Below are positions 8,256 through 15,855 of a stretch of 59,079 nt of DNA, piece after piece (position 1 is the stretch's first letter; every line of letters begins with the position of its first letter). The stretch lies in the NCBI GenBank assembly GCA_027024145.1, contig JALVTF010000004.1, forward strand, positions 1 to 59,079, given 5' to 3'. The position numbers and the translations under genes are program-made. This stretch comes from Campylobacterales bacterium (GTDB taxonomy: Bacteria > Campylobacterota > Campylobacteria > Campylobacterales > Nitratiruptoraceae). Below the pieces are notes generated by a model. The model searched no databases. It saw nothing but the letters and a program-made list of their open reading frames with translations, and was not told where the DNA came from.

Positions 8256-8263
8256 TCACTCCT
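8248..8263. repeat. Perfect palindrome spanning two abutting stop codons
   Basis: AGGAGTGA followed directly by its reverse complement TCACTCCT. The murA stop (8253-8255) and the hspR stop (8256-8258) form its centre. With no loop and no T-run it is not a standard terminator. Confidence 0.6.
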
Positions 8264-8639
8264 TGTCCTCTTCGAAGATGATGATCTCGGTGTTATAATC
8301 TTTTTTGACTACTGCCCTGCTCTTTGGCACACTCATGCCCTCTTCGTAGACGCGGATCCGCTCTTGGAGACGCTCGATCTCGCGCTCCATCTCCTCCATT
8401 TTTTCTTTCAGACGCAAGATGATATCCACGCCTGCCAGATTGACGCCCAGCTCACGCGTAAGGCGCAAAATCGTTTTGATACGGTCGATATCCTTTTGTG
8501 AATAGAGCCGCGTCTTACCCTGGGTGCGAGAGGGAGAGATGAGCCCTTCTCGTTCGTACTGGCGCAGAGTCTGTGGATGGATATTGAGCACTTTCGCTAC
8601 GACGCTTATCAGGTAGACTGGTTCATCATACGCGTGCAT
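8256..8639 (-). CDS. hspR: MerR-family heat-shock repressor HspR
   Basis: Repressor of chaperone genes in Campylobacterota and actinobacteria. The 127 residues begin with a MerR winged helix: [21 protein letters not shown], then GLISPSRT, then [12 protein letters not shown]. The dimerising helix [21 protein letters not shown] and a short acidic tail follow. ATG 8639 is preferred over GTG 8645 because GGAGG lies 5 bases upstream of the ATG. It overlaps the end of cbpA by 14 bases, the classic cbpA-hspR arrangement in which HspR controls its own operon. I did not find an unambiguous HAIR inverted repeat upstream of cbpA. Confidence 0.9.
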   Translation of the reverse strand: MHAYDEPVYLISVVAKVLNIHPQTLRQYEREGLISPSRTQGKTRLYSQKDIDRIKTILRLTRELGVNLAGVDIILRLKEKMEEMEREIERLQERIRVYEEGMSVPKSRAVVKKDYNTEIIIFEEDKE

Positions 8640-9534
8640 CTTCACCTCCCGGAAGCTTTTCTTGCATCATTTTGGCTAGCTCTGGATCGAGCTCTTCTAC
8701 TTTTGGCAAAACGATATTTGCTTGCAAGTACAGATCGCCTTTGGCTTTTGTCTTGCGGTCCACGGCACCCATCCCTTTGATGCGAAACTTCTGGCCGCAT
8801 TTGGTGTTTTTGGGAACCTTCAAGGTCACCTCTTTTTCGAGTGTCTGCACTTTAACCTTGCCACCGAACATCGCCGTTTTGAGAGGGATATCGATAGTTT
8901 TATACAGATCGTTGCCCACACGGCTATACTCGGGATCGGGCGCCACCTCCACCTTGAGCAGCAGATCGCCGCGCATATTTTTATAGGCTTTTCCTTTGCC
9001 ACGGATGCGCAGCGTATCGCCGTTTTTGACGCCGGCAGGAATACGTACGTCGAATGTCTCGCCGTTTATGCTGACTGAATGCGTTCCGCCCAAGATTGCC
9101 GTGCGAAACGGGATGGTGATCTTGGCGTGGATATCGAGATCGGGCGTGGCGAACTCTTCGAAACCGCCAAATCCACCGCTGCGAAATCCGCCGGAGCTAA
9201 AGCCTCCGCCTCCAAAACCACCAAAGCCCCCTCCCCCAAAAATCGAACGTAAGATCTCGTCGAGATCCACGCCGCCTTGGAAATTTTGCTGCGCGAAATC
9301 GTGGAAATTTTGCCCGCCGAACATCGCATCGCCGTATTGGTCGTACTGCTTGCGTTTTTCGGGGTCGCTGAGAATCTCATACGCGGCGTTGATCTCTTTG
9401 AATTTCTCTTCGCACTCGGGCTCTTTACAGATATCGGGATGGTATTTTCTCGCTAATTTTCTATAGGCCTTCTTTATCTCGTCAGCCGACGCATTGGGGC
9501 TGACACCTAAAGTTTCGTAGAGACTTTTGCTCAA
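8626..9534 (-). CDS. cbpA: CbpA-type DnaJ co-chaperone
   Basis: Co-chaperone that stimulates DnaK ATPase. The 302 residues comprise an N-terminal J domain (residues 1-70) with the HPD tripeptide in [11 protein letters not shown], a glycine/phenylalanine-rich linker (about 95-125) and two C-terminal beta-barrel substrate domains. No cysteine-rich zinc domain is present, which separates it from DnaJ proper. The start is a TTG at 9534 preceded by GGAGGAG 6 bases upstream; no ATG fits the J-domain start. It heads the cbpA-hspR operon and has a perfect consensus promoter just upstream. Confidence 0.92.
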   Translation of the reverse strand: MSKSLYETLGVSPNASADEIKKAYRKLARKYHPDICKEPECEEKFKEINAAYEILSDPEKRKQYDQYGDAMFGGQNFHDFAQQNFQGGVDLDEILRSIFGGGGFGGFGGGGFSSGGFRSGGFGGFEEFATPDLDIHAKITIPFRTAILGGTHSVSINGETFDVRIPAGVKNGDTLRIRGKGKAYKNMRGDLLLKVEVAPDPEYSRVGNDLYKTIDIPLKTAMFGGKVKVQTLEKEVTLKVPKNTKCGQKFRIKGMGAVDRKTKAKGDLYLQANIVLPKVEELDPELAKMMQEKLPGGEDARV

Positions 9535-9560
9535 GGCTCTCCTCCATACTTTTTTGCAAG

Positions 9561-9589
9561 ATTATACATAAAATTTTAGTCTATGTCAA
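9561..9589 (-). promoter_or_regulatory. Perfect consensus sigma-70 promoter of cbpA-hspR
   Basis: Reading the minus strand, TTGACA (9589-9584), a 17-base spacer and TATAAT (9566-9561) are all exactly consensus. Predicted transcription starts near 9554, about 20 bases before the TTG start. A promoter this strong implies tight repression, consistent with HspR control. Confidence 0.85.
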
Positions 9590-9618
9590 TCAACTTTACT
9601 GCAATGATTTTATACAAA

Positions 9619-9969
9619 TTACTTGTATTTTCTGATGCATTCCAGGAGGCAAACGAGAACATCAAGTCTCTTTGCTTCGGGGATCTGCGCGAAATAACGC
9701 AAAAGTATCTCCTCTTCGGCACTGTAGCTTTTGGAGCTGTTACGAGATTGCGTATTCATGACTTGAGAGTTTTGCGAGGCGATGAAATAAGCAGGATCGA
9801 CGCCGAAGATTGCAGCGATTTTTTGTTCTATAGCAGGATTGAAACGTTTCTGTTTCCCCCGCTCTACGTCGCTGACCATCTGTTTGTGGATACCAAGCTT
9901 AGCTGCGAATGCACTTTGGGAAAGACCCAAGCGCTTGCGCAGCTCTTTAATCTTTTCACCATACTCCAT
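9619..9969 (-). CDS. XRE-family helix-turn-helix regulator
   Basis: A 116-residue regulator. An N-terminal Cro/CI-type domain spans about residues 4-60 (KIKELRKRLGLSQSAFAAKLGI, then QMVSDVERGKQKRFNP, then IAAIFGVDPAYF). A short C-terminal helical part (EEEILLRYFAQIP and LLECIRKY) follows, likely for dimerisation. ATG 9969 is the only sensible start. It lies between htpG and cbpA on the same strand. A dense cluster of the heptamer TTCTTAC in both orientations covers its promoter, so it very likely represses itself. Whether it also acts on htpG or cbpA is unknown. Confidence 0.82.
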   Translation of the reverse strand: MEYGEKIKELRKRLGLSQSAFAAKLGIHKQMVSDVERGKQKRFNPAIEQKIAAIFGVDPAYFIASQNSQVMNTQSRNSSKSYSAEEEILLRYFAQIPEAKRLDVLVCLLECIRKYK

Positions 9970-9977
9970 CGTGTACC

Positions 9978-10059
9978 CCGTAAGAAGAGTTTCTTACGGA
10001 GTATTGTAGCACAAATTCTTACAAAATTTCTTATCTGTTGTAAGAATTTTATTTCTTAC
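9978..10059. promoter_or_regulatory. Operator cluster of TTCTTAC heptamers at the XRE gene promoter
   Basis: Six copies of one heptamer occur in about 80 bases. GTAAGAA lies at 9980-9986 and 10040-10046, TTCTTAC at 9991-9997, 10016-10022 and 10053-10059, and TTCTTAT at 10028-10034. The first pair forms a perfect inverted repeat with 9-base arms CCGTAAGAA and TTCTTACGG around 4 bases (9978-9999). Another pair at 10040-10059 has 7-base arms around 6 bases and reaches into the htpG stop. A likely -10 TACAAT for the XRE gene (minus strand, 10008-10003) sits between them. Confidence 0.75.
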
Positions 10060-11854
10060 TACCGGTTAACAAATCGTTAAGTGCCTTGGCGAACTCTGCT
10101 GGTTTGGCGACCTCCATCCCTTCCAAAATACGTGCTTCGTTGTAGAGTACGAGTGCCAGCGTTTTGATGTAACTGCTATCGTCGCTCAGCTGCGCTTTGG
10201 CAAAAATCGGATGGGATGGATTGATCTCTAAAATCGGTTTTGGCTCGGGAGCGTTCTGACCGAGCTGTCGCATCAGATTGTATGTCTGATACTCCGGATC
10301 GCTCTTATCATAGACGATGCAGGCGGGATAGTTTTGGAGCCTGCCAGTAAGCCGTACATCTTTGACATCTTCAGCCAGAGCTGCTTTGAGTTTGGCGACG
10401 AGATTGCCGTATTTCTTCTCATCGAGTTCGATATTTTCGAAATCTTCATCCACTTCGGTACTCTGGATAGATTTGAGTTTTTTATCTTTATAGCTTTCAA
10501 TTGCAGGCACCACCAGCGGATCGATCTCGTCTTCGAAAAAGATCACCGCAAAGCCCTCTTTGTCGAAGCGCTCCAGCAGTGGTGAGCCTCTTAGCTCTTT
10601 TCCTATTAAGTAATATATGGACTTTTGATGCTCGGGCATCTGCTCGATGTAGGTAGCGAAATCTATGAGTTCGTCGCTCATGGATGTTTTGAAAAGAATC
10701 AGATCTTTGATCAGATCACGATGCTCGAAATCGTTCATCAATCCCTCTTTGATCACTGCACCGAAAAGCTCCCAGATCTTGCGATACTTCTCGATATCCT
10801 TCTCTTTGAGTTTTTTGAGTTCTGTAAGAATTTTTCTTATAGATGCTTTCTTGATCTTTTCGAGTATGACGTTGTGCTGGAGTGTTTCGCGAGAGACGTT
10901 AAGAGGCAAGTCTTCCGAATCGATGATGCCGCGTACGAAGCGCAAATAGACAGGTAAGAGATCGCGATCTTGCATAATGAAAACGTTTTTGACATAGAGC
11001 TTCACGCCCGGCGTGTAGTCAGCGCGAAAAAGATCGAGAGGACGCACGGATGGGATATAAAAGAGCGTGGTGTATTCGAGCGTTCCTTCGGCTTTTGTGT
11101 GGATCCAGTGCAGCGGATCGTTGGCATCGTGGGAGAGCGTTTTATAAAACTCCTTATACTCCTCTTCGCTAATTTCGCTCTTGTTCATCTTCCAAAGCGC
11201 TCGCGCGCTGTTGATCTGCTCCTCTTTTTCTCCTTTTTTGAGGAATATCTTATAGGGAATATGGTCGCTATATTTTTTGACGATCTCCTTGATGCGCCAT
11301 TCATCGAGATACTCGGTGGCGTCGTCACGCAAATAGAGTATCACATCGCTGCCGTGGCTCTCGCGCACCGCTTCATCCACCTCGAACTCTCCACCGGCAT
11401 CGCTACTCCACACCCAGGCCTTCTCGTCACCTGCTTTTTTGCTCACCACCTCTACCCTCTTGGCCACCATGAAGGCACTGTAAAATCCTACGCCGAACTG
11501 CCCGATGAGATGCTCTTTGTTCTTCGTATCTTTCTCCAGCTCCTCCAAAAACTGCTTCGTGCCGCTTTTTGCGATGGTGCCGAGGTTTTCCACGAGATCC
11601 ACGTCATCCATACCGATACCGTTGTCACTCACCACCAGGCGTTTCTCCACTTCATCGAGAGTGATGGTAATCTTGGGCTCGGCAGTAAACTCTTTGTATT
11701 TTTCATCCGTAAGGGAGAGAAGATGGAGTTTGTCGATAGCATCGGATGCGTTCGCGATGAGTTCGCGCAAGAATATATCTCTATTGGTATAGAGCGAATG
11801 GATCACCAATTGCAAAAGCTTGCTCACTTCCGCTTCGAAGTGGTGCTTCGCCAT
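10049..11854 (-). CDS. htpG: Hsp90-family chaperone HtpG
   Basis: Cytosolic ATP-dependent chaperone. The 601 residues show the GHKL ATPase domain: ELIANASDAIDKL with the catalytic Glu and nucleotide Asn, SDNGIGMD, GTIAKSGTKQF and GQFGVGFYSAFMV. The middle domain with its catalytic-loop arginine in LPLNVSRETLQ and a C-terminal dimerisation domain follow. Length is normal (about 620). The start at ATG 11854 has GGAGG 7 bases upstream, and a TATAAT with extended -10 lies at 11883-11891. Its stop codon is embedded in the operator cluster of the downstream XRE gene. Confidence 0.95.
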   Translation of the reverse strand: MAKHHFEAEVSKLLQLVIHSLYTNRDIFLRELIANASDAIDKLHLLSLTDEKYKEFTAEPKITITLDEVEKRLVVSDNGIGMDDVDLVENLGTIAKSGTKQFLEELEKDTKNKEHLIGQFGVGFYSAFMVAKRVEVVSKKAGDEKAWVWSSDAGGEFEVDEAVRESHGSDVILYLRDDATEYLDEWRIKEIVKKYSDHIPYKIFLKKGEKEEQINSARALWKMNKSEISEEEYKEFYKTLSHDANDPLHWIHTKAEGTLEYTTLFYIPSVRPLDLFRADYTPGVKLYVKNVFIMQDRDLLPVYLRFVRGIIDSEDLPLNVSRETLQHNVILEKIKKASIRKILTELKKLKEKDIEKYRKIWELFGAVIKEGLMNDFEHRDLIKDLILFKTSMSDELIDFATYIEQMPEHQKSIYYLIGKELRGSPLLERFDKEGFAVIFFEDEIDPLVVPAIESYKDKKLKSIQSTEVDEDFENIELDEKKYGNLVAKLKAALAEDVKDVRLTGRLQNYPACIVYDKSDPEYQTYNLMRQLGQNAPEPKPILEINPSHPIFAKAQLSDDSSYIKTLALVLYNEARILEGMEVAKPAEFAKALNDLLTGSKK

Positions 11855-11882
11855 TGCGCCTCCTTCTATAAAATTTTATGCA

Positions 11883-11891
11883 ATTATAACA
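11883..11891 (-). promoter_or_regulatory. Extended -10 promoter element of htpG
   Basis: On the minus strand TGTTATAAT is an exact TGn-TATAAT extended -10, about 29 bases ahead of the htpG start. The -35 region is weak, as extended -10 promoters allow. Confidence 0.65.
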
Positions 11892-11934
11892 TATTAGTTA
11901 GTTTGTATCATATTTTCTAACTCTATTTATTTAA

Positions 11935-11963
11935 TTGTATCGCCTGGTGGCTTGTGCTATACT
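11935..11963 (+). promoter_or_regulatory. Sigma-70-type promoter of dynamin-like GTPase gene
   Basis: TTGTAT (11935-11940), a 17-base spacer and TATACT (11958-11963) lie 21 bases ahead of the chosen start, in the divergent gap from htpG. Confidence 0.6.
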
Positions 11964-11984
11964 AAAAATAAAAAGGAAACGCCT

Positions 11985-13337
11985 ATGACGCCCAAAGAGC
12001 GGTATAAGAAGCTCAAAGAGCATCTGCTCGAAGAAAACCCTATCCTCGTAGAGGTCATCGACGAATATAGAGAGCTCGATAGCATCGCGAGACACGTAGG
12101 CGTGCTTACACCACAGCAGACCTACACCGAATCGATCTCATGGTGGCCGCTCATCTCGATTCTCGGCACCTTCAGTGCGGGCAAATCGAGCTTCATCAAC
12201 GAATTTTTAGGCCAGAAAGTGCAAGAGACGGGCAACCAGGCGGTGGACGACAAATTTACCGTGATCTGCTACTCCAAAAACGATACCGTCACCACTCTCC
12301 CCGGCGTGGCGCTCGATGCGGATCCTCGCTTTCCTTTTTACAACATCTCCAAAGAGATAGAAAAGATAGACCCAAGTGCTAACAATATCAACAAATTCCT
12401 CCAGCTCAAAACCGTCCATAGCGACCGCATCAAAGGCAAAATCCTCATCGACTCTCCCGGATTCGATGCAGACGTGCAGCGCGATGCGGTGCTCAAAATA
12501 ACGCGCCATATCATCGATCTATCGGACCTTATACTCATCTTTTTCGATGCGCGCCACCCGGAACCTGGTGCGATGCGCGACACGCTCAATCATCTGGTAG
12601 AAATCGCCATCAACCACACCGATGCCGACAAGGTGCTTTTTGTCCTCAACCAGATAGATACCTGCGCAAAAGAGGACAACCTCGAAGAGATCATTGGCGC
12701 TTGGCAAAGAGCGCTCAGCCAAAAAGGGATCGTCAGCGGCAAGTTCTACGCCATCTACAACGAAAGCCTCGCAAACATCGAAAACCCCTCCACCCAAGAG
12801 CGGCTCAAAAAGAAAAAAGATGCCGACCTCGCAGCGATCTATGCGAAGATGGATAGCGTCACCATCGATCGCGCCTATCGCATCGTAAAAAACATCGAAA
12901 CCCGCGCCAAAGAGATCCTCCAAAGTCTGCCGCTTTTACAAGAAAAACTGCGCTCCTTCGCAACGACGCTCGCCATAGCCGACATTCTCCTCGCACTCCT
13001 CTTGGCTGCATTCGCCTGGTACGGTGCCACCGCTTTGCCGTTTCCCAATGCCGGCTACATTTTGATGGGTGCGGCTATCGTGCTCTTTTTGGTGCTCCAC
13101 TTTAAACTCCGCTCCTTCATGCGTGGACAAATCGCAAAAAAAATCGAAGAGCAGCCTCTCAAGCAAGCCTTTCTCAAGCACACCTCCTGGCTGCGTCCCT
13201 ATCTGCTGGCTCCCAAAGCAATTGCGAGTAAAAAAATAGAAGCCGCTTTGGAAGAGCTCATACAAAGAAGCAAATCCTACATCCAAAAGCTTAACGACCA
13301 GTTCATCCACACCAAAAGCGACACGCCGCAAGAGTGA
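11985..13337 (+). CDS. Dynamin-like GTPase with C-terminal membrane hairpin
   Basis: A 450-residue membrane-associated GTPase. The G domain has a P-loop GTFSAGKSS at residues 61-69, a switch-I stretch DDKFTVIC, the G3 motif DSPGFD and G4 NQID. Helical stalk-like sequence follows. Two close hydrophobic segments (about residues 325-345 and 355-375: IADILLALLLAAFAWYG and AGYILMGAAIVLFLVLHF) form a membrane hairpin, and a charged helical tail ends the protein. Bacterial dynamin-like proteins remodel or protect membranes; no partner gene is adjacent. ATG 11985 has AGGA upstream and fits better than the TTG at 11952. It stands alone between htpG and the pga locus. Confidence 0.8.
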   Translation: MTPKERYKKLKEHLLEENPILVEVIDEYRELDSIARHVGVLTPQQTYTESISWWPLISILGTFSAGKSSFINEFLGQKVQETGNQAVDDKFTVICYSKNDTVTTLPGVALDADPRFPFYNISKEIEKIDPSANNINKFLQLKTVHSDRIKGKILIDSPGFDADVQRDAVLKITRHIIDLSDLILIFFDARHPEPGAMRDTLNHLVEIAINHTDADKVLFVLNQIDTCAKEDNLEEIIGAWQRALSQKGIVSGKFYAIYNESLANIENPSTQERLKKKKDADLAAIYAKMDSVTIDRAYRIVKNIETRAKEILQSLPLLQEKLRSFATTLAIADILLALLLAAFAWYGATALPFPNAGYILMGAAIVLFLVLHFKLRSFMRGQIAKKIEEQPLKQAFLKHTSWLRPYLLAPKAIASKKIEAALEELIQRSKSYIQKLNDQFIHTKSDTPQE

Positions 13338-13401
13338 AAATCTTCTTGCGGTCACATACTAATATATCCCCATATCGAATCTTCTGTGCCAAAATAGAGA
13401 C

Positions 13402-13424
13402 TATCTGCCTAAAAAAGGCAGATA
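13402..13424 (+). other. Stem-loop in pga leader region
   Basis: TATCTGCCT and AGGCAGATA form a perfect 9-base stem around a loop AAAAA. No T-run follows, so it is not a typical intrinsic terminator. It lies 80 bases ahead of pgaA and just before a TATAAT at 13454-13459. It could be a weak terminator of the GTPase gene or an operator. Confidence 0.5.
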
Positions 13425-13453
13425 CACTTAAGAATAAATCAAGAATGTATGAT

Positions 13454-13459
13454 TATAAT
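13454..13459 (+). promoter_or_regulatory. Candidate -10 element of pgaABCD
   Basis: TATAAT 44 bases ahead of the pgaA start codon. No clear -35. The ribosome site of pgaA itself is weak. Confidence 0.4.
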
Positions 13460-13503
13460 GTAAATAGATCGTAAAAAAACCTAATTAGATAAATAAGTTA
13501 AGA

Positions 13504-15855
13504 ATGCGTTACCTCATATTGTTGCTTTGCTTAGTGATACCGATCGTCGCTTCAGACTATCAGGATGCCGTAGCATTGGCAAAAAAAGGAGAGTTGCGCA
13601 AGTCGCTCGAGATATTCGAGAGCCTCTATCCTCGCTACCGCTCATCCACTCCTTTTATATACGATTACGTCGCGGTTTTGAGCTGGAGCGGAGAAGATGC
13701 GAAAGCCCTCAACCTCTATGAGCGCTACAGCACTCTCGAGTGGCCCCGATACACACTCTAAGCCCTCGCCAAATCTGCGCGCAATGCAAAAAGATTCGAC
13801 CTCGCACTCTCTTTATATGAAAAAATATTAACGAAATCACCGAACGACGAAGAAGTTCGTTTCGCCTATATCCTCGCACTCATCGACGCGAAAAGATATG
13901 CATGCGCTAAGCGTGAGCTCGCTAAGATTCGAAGCCCTTGGCGGCACCACTACCTTATGGGGTATCTCTACGAGCAAAAACGAGACTATTTCAAAGCCTT
14001 CGTCCACTACCAAAAGTCAGACGACGCCAAACCCAACCGCGACGCTTTATGTTCGAAAGTGCGGATGCTTACAATTCTCGGTATGCCATTTGGCGCTGAA
14101 GCGATCATGCAAAAACGCAAAGTGCGCTGTGGAGGAGAAGCGTTTGCACAACGACTCAAAAAAGATGAAATGGCTTTTTGGATTCGTTGGAAATCTATTG
14201 ACCCTACGATAGATGAAAAAGAGCGTATGCACGCTATCGAAAAGCGTATCACAGATATGGACAGATTCGTTCAAACATATCCCGACTCGCTATTTATCAC
14301 ACAAGTGCTCTTCGATAAGATCGTGGCCCTTCGCGACGTATACAGGATGGAAGAAGCTATCGGACTCTATAGTGAGCTTCAAGCTAGCGGTAACAAAATG
14401 CCTCCTTACGTGACGCTAGCAGCCGCAGATGCGTATCTCTATGTCCGCAATCCTCGCAAAGCACTCGATCTGTATGAAAAAGTGCTCATCGACGATCCAC
14501 ACTCTTTCGAAGCGAAAATCGGCAAATTCTATGCGCTCGTGGAATCCAATCAACTGACAAAAGCTATCCAATGGATAGACGATGTGGACACAAAAGAGCC
14601 TGTCTGGAAAGGTAGGGAGCCAAACTACGACAAAGTGGAAACGGCCCTCGATACCGCCCGCGCCAGATACTATGCCGATTTGCTGGCGCAAGCGCATGAA
14701 AAACTGGAGTTTTTGGTCAAGAAAGCCCCTGCGAATGTTGATCTACTCAGCGAACTATCCAATGTTTACCGCGATCGTGGTTGGCCACGAAAATCTGCAG
14801 AATTGGTGCGATTTGCAAAAGGGTACGATCCACATGACATCTCGCTCGATGTTTCACAAGCTTGGAACGATTATGTCTTATGGAGATATCGCAATTTTTC
14901 CAAATCGGTCAAAACCCTTATAGAACGTAATCCAAGAGATCTCTCTGTGCGCTATCTCAAGAAAATCTACGATATTTATAAAAATAGCTTTATCCTCCAA
15001 TCCAGGGGCGAATATGGAAAGAGTGAAAGTCCGGAACTGGGTGCACACTACATAGGAATTCACACAAGACTCTACTCTCCACCCATCGATTACAACTATC
15101 GCCTCTTTCTCCTTCACGATTTCGCATCTTCAAGGTTACTGGAAGGAAAACAGATCTGGAGAAGATACGGCTTGGGAGTGGAGTACAAAAAAGATTCGCT
15201 GCGTGCTGAGACCTATATCGCCAAAAACATAAGTGTAAACAAGAGCGGCGCTGACGTGGAACTCAGCTATGAATGGAGTGATATTGTCACTACCACACTT
15301 GGCTATCAATATTACAGCGACAAAACGCCGTTACGTGCTCTCAAGCACGACATCTATGCCAACAGAGTTTTTGGCTCCATTGATCTCAATTTCAATGAAT
15401 CACACTCTCTAAGCCTCTCGCTATCACGTATGGATTTCGAAGACGATAACGACCGCACGGAAATCGGTCTGCTCTATTATAGACGTCTCTATACCACACC
15501 TACCTACAAACTCAACAGCTATTGGAGTCTTTCCACATCCAAAAACAGTAAAGTAGATACTCCCTACTTCAATCCTGCTCGTGACAGCTATATAGGTGTG
15601 AGTCTCGAAAATATCCTACATACATGGCGATGGTACGAAAACTCTTTTACTCAAGCATTGACGCTCGATTTTGGTTACTACAAACAAAAATCGTTCGATA
15701 CAAAACCCACCCACGCTTTTACGTATGAACATAGATGGACCTATGACGATATTTTGGATTTGACCTACGGTGTACAAAGAGCCAGAAGGATCTACGACGG
15801 TAAAGGCGAATGGGACGATAAACTCTTTTTCAACCTGACCTGGAGAATACAATGA
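13504..15855 (+). pseudogene. pgaA: PNAG outer-membrane porin PgaA, interrupted by one in-frame TAA
   Basis: Homologue of PgaA, which exports poly-beta-1,6-N-acetylglucosamine across the outer membrane. The reading frame is continuous for 784 codons (E. coli PgaA has 807 residues) except for a TAA at 13759-13761, codon 86. It has a signal peptide (MRYLILLLCLVIPIVAS), TPR-like helical repeats on both sides of the stop (ALAKSARNAKRFDLALSLYEK directly follows it), and a C-terminal beta-barrel of alternating aromatic strands ending FFNLTWRIQ. No frameshift is seen. The next plausible start after the stop, ATG 13957, would lack a signal peptide. The stop may be a real mutation, a sequencing error or a read-through site. 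The end overlaps pgaB by 4 bases. Confidence 0.82.

Noticed and set aside
9535-9618. HspR HAIR operator (CTTGAG-type inverted repeat) before cbpA
   Set aside because: Only an isolated half-like CTTGAG at the start codon is seen, with no second half at the proper distance.
10970-11920. Open frame of 316 codons on the plus strand
   Set aside because: Antisense to htpG, whose ATPase motifs occupy this region.
13402-13424. Intrinsic terminator of the GTPase gene
   Set aside because: The stem is good but no T-run follows, so a terminator call is not supported; kept as a stem-loop.
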